Positions 52,035-61,231 of a stretch of 64,000 nt of DNA are shown here, in pieces. The notes under the pieces are model-generated. The model worked only from the letters and a program-made list of their open reading frames with translations. It was not told the origin of the DNA and searched no databases. Numbering within the stretch: the stretch's first letter is position 1; each line of letters begins with the position of its first letter. The stretch lies in the NCBI RefSeq assembly GCF_020859565.1, contig NZ_JAJHUO010000016.1, forward strand, positions 135,269-199,268, given 5' to 3'. A program made the translations under genes and the position numbers. This stretch comes from Saccharothrix luteola. Its GTDB lineage: Bacteria > Actinomycetota > Actinomycetes > Mycobacteriales > Pseudonocardiaceae.

Positions 52035-52062
52035 AGGGGCCCGCCCGTGAGGGTGGGCCCCT
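52035..52062 (+). terminator. Intrinsic-type terminator
   Basis: AGGGGCCCGCCC / GGGTGGGCCCCT form a 12-bp stem (one G-U pair) with a GTGA loop, followed by TTGCG. It closes the lepB-rnhB-DUF2469 stretch. Confidence 0.7.
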
Positions 52063-52109
52063 TTGCGTGTGTGGGCCGTTACCACGCGCCACCGACATTT
52101 CCCCGGCGG

Positions 52110-52137
52110 CTGTCCACAGCCCTTGAAGTTGTCCACA
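52110..52137 (+). other. Pair of DnaA boxes
   Basis: CTGTCCACA (52110-52118) and TTGTCCACA (52129-52137) match the actinobacterial DnaA box at 8 and 9 of 9 bases, in the same orientation and 19 bases apart, between the terminator and yraN. No AT-rich unwinding element is present, so this is not an origin. Confidence 0.5.
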
Positions 52138-52213
52138 GCCGGCGAACTGCCCATCGCCACCCCTCCAGCACCCCGGCAAGGTCGAACCAAGACCGATTCC
52201 GGAGGAGGGGGAC

Positions 52214-52567
52214 ATGAACACGGCGACCGACCTGGGCAGGCGTGGCGAGGACGCGGCGTGCCGGTACCTGGAGCACCAGGGCCTGTCGATCCTGGCGCGC
52301 AACTGGCGGTGCGACGACGGTGAGCTGGACGTCATAGCCACCGACGGCGCCCGGCTGGTGGTGGTCGAGGTGAAGTGCCGTTCGGGCACCGGCAGGGGCA
52401 CGCCCCTGGAAGCCGTGACGCCGGACAAGCTGGAACGGGTCCGGAAGTCCGCCCTGCGCTGGCTGAGCGCCAACCGGATCGGGCGCGTGGAGGTCCGGTT
52501 CGACGTGATCGCGATCGAGTGGCCGCCCGAGGGCAAGGTCCGCCTGCACCACCTGCGAGGTGTGTGA
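52214..52567 (+). CDS. YraN-family (UPF0102) nuclease-fold protein
   Basis: A 117-residue protein with the endonuclease-like core: LGRRGEDAACRYLEHQGL, ILARNWRCDDGELDVIA and LVVVEVKCRSGTGRG, where Glu-Asp-ExK resemble a PD-(D/E)XK site. Activity is unproven in this family, which is often linked to competence or DNA repair genes. ATG with GGAGGAGGGGG upstream, a strong ribosome site. Its stop overlaps yifB. Confidence 0.9.
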   Translation: MNTATDLGRRGEDAACRYLEHQGLSILARNWRCDDGELDVIATDGARLVVVEVKCRSGTGRGTPLEAVTPDKLERVRKSALRWLSANRIGRVEVRFDVIAIEWPPEGKVRLHHLRGV

Positions 52568-54078
52568 TGGCGCTCGCGCGAACGTGGTCGGTGGCGTTGT
52601 TCGGCGTGGACGGCGTGCCGGTGGAGATCGAGGCCGACGTCGGTGTCGGCACCGTGAAGACCCAGCTCCTCGGCCTGCCGGACGCCGCCCTGCACGAGTC
52701 GAAGGACCGCGTGAAGGCGGCGGTGCGCAACAGCGGGCACGACTGGCCGTCCCAACGCGTGACGCTGGGCCTGTCCCCGGCCACGCTGCCCAAGAACGGC
52801 TCCGGCTACGACCTGGCCATCGCGTGCGTCGTCCTGGCCGCCGCGAAGGCGATCCCGGGCGAACGCCTGGCCGACACCGTGCTGCTGGGTGAGCTGGCCC
52901 TGGACGGCCGGGTCCGCACCGTCCGGGGTGTGCTGCCCGCGCTGCTGGCGGCCAAGCGGTCGGGCCTGACCGAGGCCGTGGTCCCGGTGGACGCGCTGCC
53001 CGAAGCCGCCCTGGTGGACGGCATGACCGTGCACGGCGCCACCACGTTGACCGACGTCCTGTCCTGGCTCGCCGGCGAGCACGCCCTCCACCACACCAAC
53101 CCGCCCGCCATCGCCCCACCGCCGGACGGCCCGGACCTGGCGGACGTGGTCGGCCAGCCGGAGGCGAGGTGGGCCCTCGAAGTGGCCGCCGCCGGCGGTC
53201 ACCACATCCTCCTGACCGGGCCGCCGGGCACCGGCAAGACCATGCTGGCCCAACGCCTGGCCGGCCTCCTGCCGCCGTTGTCGCCGGAGGAGGCCCTCGG
53301 CGTCACGGCGGTGCACTCCATCGCGGGCCTGCTCTCCCCGGAGACCCCGCTGGTCGCCACGCCGCCGTTCGTCTCGCTGCACCCGACCACGTCGGCGGTG
53401 GCGCTGATCGGCGGCGGCACCGGCATGGCGAAGCCGGGCGCGATGAGCCGGGCCCACCGGGGCGTGCTGTTCCTGGACGAGGCGAGGGAGTTCGGCGCGG
53501 CGAAGCTGGAGGTGCTGCGCACGGCGCTGGAGGAGGGCGAGGTGCGCCTGGCGAGGCGTGACGGCATCGCCCGCTACCCGGCCAGGTTCCAACTCGTGAT
53601 GGCCACCAACCCGTGCCCGTGCGCACCGCCGAAGGACATCGACTGCGTGTGCCTGCCGGCCGCGCGGAGGCGCTACCAGAGCAAGCTCTCCGGCCCACTG
53701 CTGGACAGAGTGGACCTGAGGGTGGTGATGCGCCCCCTGACCGCCATGAGCAACGCGGAGATCGCCCCACCGGAACCGACGGCCGCCGTCCGCGAGCGGG
53801 TCCAGAAGGCCAGGACCAGGGCGACGGAACGCTGGGCGGCCCACGGCTGGCTGACCAACGCCGAGGTCCCGGGCCCCGCCCTCAGGCGGGAGTACGCCCT
53901 GCCGAGACACGCGACCACCGTCCTGGACCGGGCACTGACCACCGGAGCCCTGACGGGCCGGGGCGCGGACAGGTGCCTACGGGTCGCCTGGACCCTCGCC
54001 GACCTGGCCGAGGTCGACCAACCGACAGCAGACCACGTGGCCGTCGCCCTGGAGTTCCGAGAGCGCAGGAAGTCATGA
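52567..54078 (+). CDS. YifB/ComM-family Mg-chelatase-like AAA ATPase
   Basis: A 503-residue protein. An N-terminal Lon-like domain (about 1-170: GVPVEIEADVGVGTVKTQLL, SGYDLAIACVVLAA) precedes the AAA domain with Walker A LTGPPGTGKTMLAQRLAG and Walker B GVLFLDEAREFG (usually LDELPEF). Four cysteines in NPCPCAPPKDIDCVCLP form the family zinc site. ComM is a branch-migration helicase in natural transformation. Start ATG overlaps yraN, and the stop overlaps the proline-rich ORF. Confidence 0.93.
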   Translation: MALARTWSVALFGVDGVPVEIEADVGVGTVKTQLLGLPDAALHESKDRVKAAVRNSGHDWPSQRVTLGLSPATLPKNGSGYDLAIACVVLAAAKAIPGERLADTVLLGELALDGRVRTVRGVLPALLAAKRSGLTEAVVPVDALPEAALVDGMTVHGATTLTDVLSWLAGEHALHHTNPPAIAPPPDGPDLADVVGQPEARWALEVAAAGGHHILLTGPPGTGKTMLAQRLAGLLPPLSPEEALGVTAVHSIAGLLSPETPLVATPPFVSLHPTTSAVALIGGGTGMAKPGAMSRAHRGVLFLDEAREFGAAKLEVLRTALEEGEVRLARRDGIARYPARFQLVMATNPCPCAPPKDIDCVCLPAARRRYQSKLSGPLLDRVDLRVVMRPLTAMSNAEIAPPEPTAAVRERVQKARTRATERWAAHGWLTNAEVPGPALRREYALPRHATTVLDRALTTGALTGRGADRCLRVAWTLADLAEVDQPTADHVAVALEFRERRKS

Positions 54079-54641
54079 CCCAACCAACCCCGACCGCCCC
54101 GACCGCCACCGCCTCAACCCCCATTCAACCGACCACCGCCCCAACCCCAGCCCCGCCGCCCTCACCTGCACAAGGCCCTCAATCCACACCGCCGCCCTCC
54201 GCGCCCCAGACCCCGGCCATGCCCTCCCCTCCTCCCTCGAACACGGCCCCGAATCCCAACTCACCCCCAAGCCCCGAGCCGGCAGTGCAGGAGTCGACGT
54301 CGTCCCAAGCCACGCTCGTCGACCCCGTGAGGTCAGTGCTCATGCCGGGCATGGCCGTGCCGTCCGATGCCACCCCCACTGCAGCGGCGCGGACCGTGGT
54401 CGCGTCCAGCCGGGTCGAGGGCGGCCACCTTGCGGGCAGTCGGCTCGCCGGCCGGTCGGTCGAGTCGGGCCCGCCCTTCGAGCCGGGCTCCGGAATGCGG
54501 AGCGGGAGCGAACCGGTGCCGGCCGGGTCGAAGGCGGCTCGGGTGGCGGGGTCGGCGGACATGGGGCATGGCCCTGAGCCCGGCGAGGTGGTCGCGCCGG
54601 TCACGCGCCCCGGCCCCGACGAGTGGTGGCGGTCGCCGTGA
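54075..54641 (+). CDS. Proline-rich low-complexity protein between yifB and dprA
   Basis: A 188-residue ORF that overlaps yifB (ATGA) and dprA (GTGA) by 4 bases each, so it is coupled to both. The first 75 residues are mostly Pro, Thr, Ser and Ala (PTTAPTPAPPPSPAQGPQST, PSPPPSNTAPNPNSPPSPEP), clearly disordered. The second half is Gly/Ser-rich with no recognisable domain (LMPGMAVPSDATPTAAART). No signal peptide or membrane helix. In most actinomycetes yifB and dprA adjoin directly, so this looks like a lineage insertion or a young gene. Function unknown. Confidence 0.6.
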   Translation: MTQPTPTAPTATASTPIQPTTAPTPAPPPSPAQGPQSTPPPSAPQTPAMPSPPPSNTAPNPNSPPSPEPAVQESTSSQATLVDPVRSVLMPGMAVPSDATPTAAARTVVASSRVEGGHLAGSRLAGRSVESGPPFEPGSGMRSGSEPVPAGSKAARVAGSADMGHGPEPGEVVAPVTRPGPDEWWRSP

Positions 54642-55786
54642 GCACCGATGAGATCCGGCTGGCCCGGGCCTACCTGTCACGGGTGGCCGAGCCGCCCGCC
54701 ACGGCGCTGGTCCGGTTCGTCGCCGAAGTCGGGCCGGTGCGGGCCGCCGAGTTGGTCAAGAGCGGGGAGGTGCCGTCCGGGGTCGACAGCCAGACGTCGG
54801 CCCGGCGGGCGTTGGACCAGGCCGAGCAGGACCTGGAGGCCGCCGCGAAGGTCGGCGGGCGGCTCCTGGTCCCCGAGGACGACGAGTGGCCCCGCTGGCC
54901 CTTCAACGCCCTCGCCATCGCCGCCGCCAACGGCCTGCGGTGCGGTGTCGAGCCGTTGGCGTTGTGGGTCCGAGGCGAGGCCGACCTCTCCTCGATCACC
55001 GAGCGGGCCGTCGCGGTGGTCGGCAGTCGGGCCGCCTCCGGCTACGGGCAGCACGTCGCGGGCGAGTTCGGCTTCGGGTTGGCCGAGGCCGGCGTCACCG
55101 TGGTGTCCGGCGCGGCCTACGGCATCGACGGCGCGGCGCACCGGGGCGCGATCACGGCGGGCGGGCCGACGATCGCCGTGCTGGCCTGCGGGATCGACGT
55201 CGCCTATCCGTCAGGCCACCGGGCCTTGCTGGAACGCATTCCGGGCCAAGGGCTGCTCGTGAGCGAATACCCGCCGACCCACACGCCCGCGCGCCACCGA
55301 TTCCTGACGCGAAACCGGCTCATAGCGGCGCTGGCCGAAGGCACCGTCGTAGTCGAAGCGGGACAGCGCAGCGGCGCCAAGAACACCGCCGCGTCGACGG
55401 CGGCGCTCGGCCGGGTGCTCATGGCGGTTCCCGGGCCGATCACGTCGGTCAGCTCGTCGGGCTGCCACGAGCTGCTGCGTTCGGGGATCGCGCTGCCGGT
55501 GACCAGCGTCGCCGAGATCATCGAGTCGACCGGGCGGCTCGGCGTCGACCTCGTCGAAGCCACCAGGAACACCGACACCGGACCACCGCAGGGCGAGGCG
55601 ATGCGGGTCTTCGAAGCACTGGGTCTGACCTTCGGGCACAGCCCGGAGGCGATCTCCGTCGAATCCGGTGTCGAGTTGGCCAGGGTGCGCGCATTGTTGC
55701 CGCAATTGGAACTGGCCAGTCTCGCCGAACGCGTGGAAAGCGGTTGGAAGCGCTCCCAGGACGGGAGTTGGCGTGGCGATACTTGA
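54638..55786 (+). CDS. dprA: DNA-processing protein DprA
   Basis: A 382-residue DprA/Smf. The Rossmann-like core has AVVGSRAASGYGQHVAGEFG and SGAAYGIDGAAHRGAITAGG, the family signature, and ends with a winged-helix-like C-domain (GEAMRVFEALGLTFGHSPEA). It loads RecA on incoming single-stranded DNA; in actinomycetes it is kept without full competence systems. GTG start overlaps the proline-rich ORF. Confidence 0.94.
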   Translation: MSTDEIRLARAYLSRVAEPPATALVRFVAEVGPVRAAELVKSGEVPSGVDSQTSARRALDQAEQDLEAAAKVGGRLLVPEDDEWPRWPFNALAIAAANGLRCGVEPLALWVRGEADLSSITERAVAVVGSRAASGYGQHVAGEFGFGLAEAGVTVVSGAAYGIDGAAHRGAITAGGPTIAVLACGIDVAYPSGHRALLERIPGQGLLVSEYPPTHTPARHRFLTRNRLIAALAEGTVVVEAGQRSGAKNTAASTAALGRVLMAVPGPITSVSSSGCHELLRSGIALPVTSVAEIIESTGRLGVDLVEATRNTDTGPPQGEAMRVFEALGLTFGHSPEAISVESGVELARVRALLPQLELASLAERVESGWKRSQDGSWRGDT

Positions 55787-55819
55787 CCAAGAGCGCTTGA
55801 GGGCGGAGCGTCAGGGGCT

Positions 55820-56797
55820 ATGTCCCCGCCGCCGCCCGCTCGGACACGTCGTGTCGACCTGGTTCGCCTGCGTCGCGCGCTGCCCGCGGACGTCGCGGCG
55901 GCCCTGGACCGCTACGAACGCCACCTCGCGATGGAACGCGGTCTGTCACCGCACACGGTGCGCGCGTACCTCGGCGACGTGGTCGCCCTGCTGGTCCACT
56001 TAGCCGAGGGCACACCCGACAACGCCACCGTGGAAGCGATCGACCTGCCGGGCCTGCGGTCGTGGTTGGCTTCCCAGCACTCCGCCGGCGCGAGCCGGAC
56101 GACGATGGCCCGACGCGCCGCCTCCGCCCGGACGTTCACCGCTTGGGCCTCCCGCAACGACCTGCTCGCCGCTGACCCCGGCCCGCGGCTCAGCGCGCCC
56201 CGCCCCCACCGGACCCTCCCCGCCGTGCTGCGGCCGGACCAGGCCGACGCCGCCATGGCAGTTGCCGAAGTAGGCGCGGAACACGGCGATCCGGTTGCGC
56301 TGCGTGACCAAGCCGTGGTGGAGTTGCTGTACGCAACAGGTGTCCGGGTCGCCGAGTTGTGCGGTCTCGACCTCGACGACGTGGACTACTCCCAAAGGGT
56401 GATTCGGGTTCTGGGCAAGGGTAGTCGCGAACGCACCGTGCCGTTCGGCGTTCCGGCCGAACGGGCTGTACGGCGCTGGGTGGAACATGGCCGATCCGCC
56501 CTGGTCAGCGACCGTTCACACCGTGCGCTGCTGCTCGGCGCGCGAGGTGGGCGGCTCGACCCGCGTACCGCCAGGAGGGTTGTCCACGATGTAGTGGGTG
56601 CGGTACCTGAGACGGCCGACACCGGGCCCCACGGCCTGCGCCACTCCGCGGCCACGCACCTGTTGGAAGGGGGAGCGGACCTGCGCACCGTCCAAGAGCT
56701 TCTTGGTCACGCTACGCTCGCAACGACTCAGCTCTACACACACGTCACCGTCGAACGGCTGAAGGCGATCCATGACCGAACCCACCCCCGCTCCTGA
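55820..56797 (+). CDS. xerC: Tyrosine recombinase XerC
   Basis: A 325-residue site-specific recombinase. The SAM-like N-domain (about 25-110: [20 protein letters not shown]) is followed by the catalytic domain with Arg in [18 protein letters not shown], Lys in [13 protein letters not shown], His-x-x-Arg in [14 protein letters not shown], and the nucleophile Tyr in [14 protein letters not shown]. It resolves chromosome dimers at dif. ATG at 55820; overlaps whiG by 26 bases, as in streptomycetes. Confidence 0.93.
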   Translation: MSPPPPARTRRVDLVRLRRALPADVAAALDRYERHLAMERGLSPHTVRAYLGDVVALLVHLAEGTPDNATVEAIDLPGLRSWLASQHSAGASRTTMARRAASARTFTAWASRNDLLAADPGPRLSAPRPHRTLPAVLRPDQADAAMAVAEVGAEHGDPVALRDQAVVELLYATGVRVAELCGLDLDDVDYSQRVIRVLGKGSRERTVPFGVPAERAVRRWVEHGRSALVSDRSHRALLLGARGGRLDPRTARRVVHDVVGAVPETADTGPHGLRHSAATHLLEGGADLRTVQELLGHATLATTQLYTHVTVERLKAIHDRTHPRS

Positions 56798-57773
56798 CGT
56801 CGCAGGGGGAGGTTCGCGGACCGCAACCGTGACCTCTCCCTCCGCCGCGCACGTCGGGACCTCGTCGGCGGCGCGCACCCCGGCTGGGACGTACGGTCAC
56901 CACGTCGACGCCGAGCCGCCGCGCACGAACGGGCACGCCGGTCCCGCGGCGGTCCCCGGCAGGCCCGCGCACGCGGCGTCTGAGTCGCGCACCGCGGATG
57001 ACGTGGAAGCCGGGATCATCGCGCTGTGGCACACCTACGGCGAGTCACGTCGGCAGGCCCTGCGGGACCGCCTGGTGCTGCACTACGCGCCCCTGGTGAA
57101 GTACGTCGCCGGCCGGGTGGGCACCGGTCTGCCCGCGCACGTCGACGTGGCGGACCTGATCCAGTCCGGCATCTTCGGCCTGGTCGACGCGATCGAGAAG
57201 TTCGAGCCCGAGCGCGGTCTGAAGTTCGAGACGTACGCGATGCAGCGCATCAGAGGCGCGATCCTCGACGACCTGCGCTCACAGGACTGGGTGCCCCGCT
57301 CGGTGCGCAGCAGGGCACGTGACGTCGAACGCGCCCTGGAACGCCTGGGTGGCCGCCTGCAACGCACCCCGACCGACCGCGAGCTCGCCGCCGAGCTGAA
57401 GATCGGCCTCGGTGAGCTGCGCGAGCTCTACGCCCAGCTCCAGCTCACCAGCGTGGTCGCCCTGGACGAGCTGATCGCCGCCGGCCGCAGCAGCGGTGGC
57501 GCGGGCTCGTCACTGGCCGAGTCCCTGCCCGACGAGGGCGCCGAGGACCCGATCGCCACGCTGGTCGACCAGGACAGCCGCCGCCAACTCGCCGACGCGA
57601 TCGCCCAGCTCGCCGAACGGGACCGCGTCGTGGTCACCCTGTACTACTTCGAGAACCTGACGCTGGCCGAGATCGGCAAGGTCCTGGGCGTCACGGAGTC
57701 CCGCGTGTGCCAACTGCACACCCGGGCGGTGCTGCGCCTGCGCACCAAGCTGAACGAGCAGCTGGAGGCCTAG
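56772..57773 (+). CDS. whiG: Sporulation sigma factor WhiG (FliA family)
   Basis: A 333-residue sigma factor. A 75-residue Pro/Ala-rich N-extension precedes region 2 ([39 protein letters not shown]), region 3 ([19 protein letters not shown]) and region 4 ([20 protein letters not shown] ending in the HTH). WhiG directs early sporulation genes in aerial hyphae and is held by the c-di-GMP-dependent anti-sigma RsiG in Streptomyces. The alternative in non-sporulating relatives is a flagellar FliA. ATG within xerC. Confidence 0.9.
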   Translation: MTEPTPAPDVAGGGSRTATVTSPSAAHVGTSSAARTPAGTYGHHVDAEPPRTNGHAGPAAVPGRPAHAASESRTADDVEAGIIALWHTYGESRRQALRDRLVLHYAPLVKYVAGRVGTGLPAHVDVADLIQSGIFGLVDAIEKFEPERGLKFETYAMQRIRGAILDDLRSQDWVPRSVRSRARDVERALERLGGRLQRTPTDRELAAELKIGLGELRELYAQLQLTSVVALDELIAAGRSSGGAGSSLAESLPDEGAEDPIATLVDQDSRRQLADAIAQLAERDRVVVTLYYFENLTLAEIGKVLGVTESRVCQLHTRAVLRLRTKLNEQLEA

Positions 57774-58428
57774 CCCGGCTCCGCCGACGCTGGGTCGGCA
57801 GCAGCTGCCAACCGCCGAACGCCCCGCCACAGGCCATCGGCGAATCCCACACGCACATGCACCGCTCGCGGATCGGAATACGCGGTCTCGCGAAATCAAG
57901 GCCGCAAATCAAGGCTGCGCACTCAAGGCTGCGCAATCCGGGTCGTCCGCCCGGAGGCCACTCGCCCGCCGCGACCTCGCCCGGAGAAATCCCCGAATCG
58001 GGGACATCCGGACCGCGCCCGGGATCGCGCTGCACAGCGGCCGTGCGAGGGGAGGCGGCTGGGCGCGGCGGGGAGGTGGTGCGGCGGGGGCCGCGAGGAA
58101 GTGATGCGGTGGGTGCGGCGCTGGCTTGGGCGTGGTGACGGGAAGGGCGTGGTGACGGGAAGGGCGTGGTGACGGGAAGGGCGCGGTGACGGGAAGGGCG
58201 CGGTGACGGGAAGGGCGCGGTGACGGGAAGGGCGCGGCGGCTATGGGCGAGGTGGCGAAAGGGCGCGGTTTGCAGGGCGTCCGGCCGGCGCGGCGGCAGC
58301 CGGTTGAGGCGGTGGGGTGGATCGAGGGAGGGGTTGGGCGGCTGGGTGGCTGGGCTGAAGGCTCGTCATGCGGTGGGGAGTCCAGGCTGTCCGTGAGGTT
58401 GTGCGGTTGGTGGTGGCGGTTGATGAGG
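57774..58428. other. Gene-free region with repeats
   Basis: This 655-base stretch after whiG has no convincing gene. It contains three imperfect copies of TCAAGGCTGCGCA at about 57895-57940, the 17-bp tandem array at 58130-58231, and then Gly/Arg-type GC-rich sequence up to the M23 gene. Frames here have no recognisable domain. Confidence 0.6.
58130..58231 (+). repeat. 17-bp tandem repeat, six copies
   Basis: Six perfect head-to-tail copies of GCGYGGTGACGGGAAGG, with Y = T in copies 1-3 and C in copies 4-6, then a partial copy. The block change of one base shows two rounds of expansion. It is not translated in an obvious gene and could serve as a variable-number marker. Confidence 0.95.
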
Positions 58429-58980
58429 TCAGCGGGGGTTGGGGTGGGCGCGTTGGGAACCGCTGTTGTCCGGCCTCGGTAGGAGGCGGACTCGGCCGTT
58501 GGACACCAGGTGCAGTGGGTTCAGGTAGGTGCGGGATCGGGGTGGGGTGGTTCGGAGCGCGCCCCAGTGCAGGCAGGCGTCCGTCGGGCAGCCCTCGTGG
58601 CCCGGGTTCAGGGTGCCTATCCGCTCGCCTCGCCGTACCGGTTGACCTCGGCGGACGGTGGGGGTGACCGGTTCGTAGGTGGTCCGCAGGCCGCCGGTGT
58701 GCAGCAGTGAGACGACGGTCCGGTCGGCTACCGGGCCCGCGTGCACGACCACGGCGTCGCCGGCGGCCAGGACGGCGGCGCCCGCGGCAGCGGCCAGGTC
58801 CACGCCGCGGTGACCGGGCCCGTACTCCGTCACCGGGGCCTCGAAGGCGCGGACGACCTGGTGCGGTGGTGCGAGCGGCCAGGCGAAGCGCGGCGTGCGG
58901 TGGGCCCTCGCGGGCGACGGCGGCGCGATCAGAGGTAGCGTCACCACCGTTGTCAAGGTCAGGACCAGCAGTGTTCGCAT
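58429..58980 (-). CDS. Secreted M23-family peptidase
   Basis: A 183-residue exported protein. Signal peptide about residues 1-27 (TLLVLTLTTVVTLPLIAPPS). The LytM/M23 domain has FEAPVTEYGPGHRGVDLAAA (His and Asp zinc ligands) and CLHWGALRTTPP (the HxG ligand and catalytic His region). These enzymes cut peptidoglycan cross-links or act as amidase activators. It is short for the family. Start at ATG 58980, which has only a weak ribosome site; GTG 58992 is an alternative. Convergent with the repeat region. Confidence 0.85.
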   Translation of the reverse strand: MRTLLVLTLTTVVTLPLIAPPSPARAHRTPRFAWPLAPPHQVVRAFEAPVTEYGPGHRGVDLAAAAGAAVLAAGDAVVVHAGPVADRTVVSLLHTGGLRTTYEPVTPTVRRGQPVRRGERIGTLNPGHEGCPTDACLHWGALRTTPPRSRTYLNPLHLVSNGRVRLLPRPDNSGSQRAHPNPR

Positions 58981-59043
58981 GGTGGGAGTCACGGGTCCAG
59001 CGTTCCGGCGGGGACCGGGGGCTACCAGTGGCTTCGGCTCACC

Positions 59044-59071
59044 TGTGGACAACTCGTGGGGCTGTGGACAA
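59044..59071 (-). other. Pair of perfect DnaA boxes upstream of rpsB
   Basis: TGTGGACAA occurs at 59044-59052 and 59063-59071, both perfect (minus strand TTGTCCACA) and 10 bases apart. They lie in the 363-base divergent gap between the M23 gene and rpsB, which also must hold the rpsB promoter. Confidence 0.5.
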
Positions 59072-59343
59072 CTTCAGGCCCGGTTCGTGGTTCTCCGGCT
59101 CACCGGCGTACACTCGCCAGCGCGGCCCGTGTGAGTGCGGGACGACTTCGCGTGCCAATGCAGATCCGACCAGTTTCGGCGTGGTCGAGTCACGGCGTCC
59201 AGCGGTCCTGAGGCGAGACGTCCTCCGGTTCGGACGGCGGCAGGGGCACCAGGGCGGCGGTCCGACCCGGCCCGCCGCGACCAACCGGAACGCGCGCCGG
59301 CCCCACGCCAGGCGCGCCTGAACGAAGAGGTGCGAACCCGGCC

Positions 59344-60195
59344 ATGGCCGTCGTCACCATGAAGCAGCTGCTCGACAGCGGCGTGCACTTCGGGCACCAG
59401 ACCCGTCGCTGGAACCCGAAGATGAAGCGCTACATCTTCACCGAGCGCAACGGCATCTACATCATCGACCTGCAGCAGACGCTGACCTACATCGACCGGG
59501 CTTACGAGTTCGTTCGGGAAACGGTCGCGCACGGCGGTTCGATCCTGTTCATCGGCACGAAGAAGCAGGCGCAGGAGGCCATCGCCAACGAGGCCCTCCG
59601 CGTCGGCATGCCCTTCGTGAACCAGCGCTGGCTGGGCGGCATGCTCACCAACTTCTCCACGGTCCACAAGCGCCTCCAGCGGCTCAAGGAGCTGGAGTCG
59701 ATGGAGCAGACCGGCGGTTTCCAGGGTTTCACCAAGAAGGAAATCCTGATGATGAACCGCGAGAAGGACAAGCTGGAGCGCACGCTCGGCGGTATCCGCG
59801 ACATGTCCAAGGTGCCCAGCGCCGTGTGGATCGTGGACACCAAGAAGGAGCACATCGCCGTCGGCGAGGCGCGCAAGCTGAACATCCCGATCGTGGCGAT
59901 CCTCGACACGAACTGCGACCCGGACGAGGTCGACTACCCGATCCCGGGCAACGACGACGCGATCCGGTCCGCCGCGCTGCTGACCAAGGTGGTGGCCGAG
60001 GCCGCCGCCGCCGGTCTGATGGCGCGCTCCGGCGCCCGCACCAAGGCCGCCGACGGCGCGGACAAGCCCGAGCCGGGTGTCGACGAGCCGCTGGCCGAGT
60101 GGGAGCAGGAGCTGCTGGTCGGCGCCGACGCGCCGGCCGCACCGGCTGCCGCCGAGGCGCCCGCCGCCGACGGCACGGAGCCCGTCCAGTCCTGA
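59344..60195 (+). CDS. rpsB: 30S ribosomal protein S2
   Basis: A 283-residue S2. [40 protein letters not shown] and [20 protein letters not shown] are textbook; a 60-residue acidic/alanine tail extends the C-terminus as in other actinobacteria. ATG start. First gene of the rpsB-tsf pair. Confidence 0.97.
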   Translation: MAVVTMKQLLDSGVHFGHQTRRWNPKMKRYIFTERNGIYIIDLQQTLTYIDRAYEFVRETVAHGGSILFIGTKKQAQEAIANEALRVGMPFVNQRWLGGMLTNFSTVHKRLQRLKELESMEQTGGFQGFTKKEILMMNREKDKLERTLGGIRDMSKVPSAVWIVDTKKEHIAVGEARKLNIPIVAILDTNCDPDEVDYPIPGNDDAIRSAALLTKVVAEAAAAGLMARSGARTKAADGADKPEPGVDEPLAEWEQELLVGADAPAAPAAAEAPAADGTEPVQS

Positions 60196-60201
60196 TCCGT
60201 C

Positions 60202-60243
60202 CGCACGCCGCGCCTGCCCTGATCACGGTGGGCGCGGCGTGCG
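60202..60243 (+). terminator. Hairpin between rpsB and tsf
   Basis: CGCACGCCGCGCC (60202-60214) and GGCGCGGCGTGCG (60231-60243) are perfect 13-bp complements around a 16-base loop. There is no T-run, so it may act as an attenuator or mRNA stabiliser that sets the ratio of S2 to EF-Ts. Confidence 0.6.
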
Positions 60244-60348
60244 CACAGGACCCAGCGCTGAACAGCTGGTACCGCACCACCCCCAAGCGCGTAAACGCGT
60301 CGGCGAGCGAGCCGACGACCAGACCGCAGAAGGAACGGAAATCGCACG

Positions 60349-61164
60349 ATGGCGAACTACACCGCCGCTGACGTGAAGCGCCTCCGCGAGCTGACCGCCG
60401 CAGGCATGATGGCCTGCAAGAAGGCGCTCGAGGAGACCGACGGCGACTTCGACAAGGCGGTCGAGCTCCTGCGCATCAAGGGCGCCAAGGACGTCGACAA
60501 GCGCGCCGAGCGCACGACCGCGAACGGCCTGGTCATGGCCGAGGACGGCGTGATGATCGAGCTGCGCTGCGAGACGGACTTCGTCGCCAAGAACGCCGAC
60601 TTCCAGGAGCTGGCGGCGCGGATCGTCGCGGTCGCCAAGGCCACCCGCCCGGCCGACGTCGAGGTGCTCAAGGCCACCGACCTCGACGGCAAGGCCGTCG
60701 ACGCCGTCGTCCAGGAGTTCTCGGCCAAGATCGGCGAGAAGCTGGAGCTGGCCAAGGTCGCCATCTTCGACGGCACCGTGACCACCTACCTGCACCGCCG
60801 TGCCGCCGACCTGCCGCCCGCCGTCGGCGTGGTGGTCGAGTACACCGGCGACGACACCGACGCCGCCCGCGGCGCCGCGATGCAGATCGCCGCGATGCGT
60901 CCCCGCTACCTCACCCGCGACGAGGTGCCCGCGGACGTGGTGGCCAACGAGCGCCGCATCGCCGAGGAGACCGCTCGCGAGGAGGGCAAGCCGGAAGCGG
61001 CGCTGTCCAAGATCGTCGAGGGTCGCGTGAACGGCTTCTTCAAGGACGTCGTGCTCCTGGAGCAGTCGTCCGTGACGGAGTCCAAGAAGACCGTCAAGGC
61101 CGTGCTGGACGAGGCCGGTGTCACCGTGACCCGCTTCGCCCGGTTCGAGGTCGGCCAGGCCTGA
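60349..61164 (+). CDS. tsf: Elongation factor Ts
   Basis: A 271-residue EF-Ts. The N-terminal UBA-like module ([20 protein letters not shown]) and the core [20 protein letters not shown] are diagnostic; the later [20 protein letters not shown] and the C-terminal [14 protein letters not shown] complete it. It exchanges GDP on EF-Tu. ATG with GAAGGA 9 bases upstream. Confidence 0.97.
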   Translation: MANYTAADVKRLRELTAAGMMACKKALEETDGDFDKAVELLRIKGAKDVDKRAERTTANGLVMAEDGVMIELRCETDFVAKNADFQELAARIVAVAKATRPADVEVLKATDLDGKAVDAVVQEFSAKIGEKLELAKVAIFDGTVTTYLHRRAADLPPAVGVVVEYTGDDTDAARGAAMQIAAMRPRYLTRDEVPADVVANERRIAEETAREEGKPEAALSKIVEGRVNGFFKDVVLLEQSSVTESKKTVKAVLDEAGVTVTRFARFEVGQA

Positions 61165-61172
61165 TTCGCGTG

Positions 61173-61209
61173 AGGGCGGGGTTGCGCGCAGACGTCGCGA
61201 CCCCGCCCT
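61173..61209 (+). terminator. Terminator between tsf and pyrH
   Basis: AGGGCGGGGTTGCG / CGCGACCCCGCCCT form a 14-bp stem with one G-U pair and a 9-base loop, followed by TGCCG. It probably ends most rpsB-tsf mRNA. Confidence 0.65.
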
Positions 61210-61231
61210 TGCCGTGTCCAGAGGAGTACCT

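Noticed and set aside
52020-52213. Replication origin
   Set aside because: Only two DnaA boxes, no AT-rich region, and dnaA, dnaN or gyrB are not adjacent.
55745-55758. TGGAAGCGCTCCCA, 13/14 match to the CebR operator
   Set aside because: It lies inside the 3' end of dprA, where codons (Trp-Lys-Arg-Ser-Gln) explain the sequence, and xerC is not a plausible target. Treated as chance.
57707-58138. ORF over the whiG 3' end and downstream
   Set aside because: It begins inside whiG in another frame, is rich in Arg, Gly and Ala, and has no recognisable domain; it is a GC-rich shadow frame.
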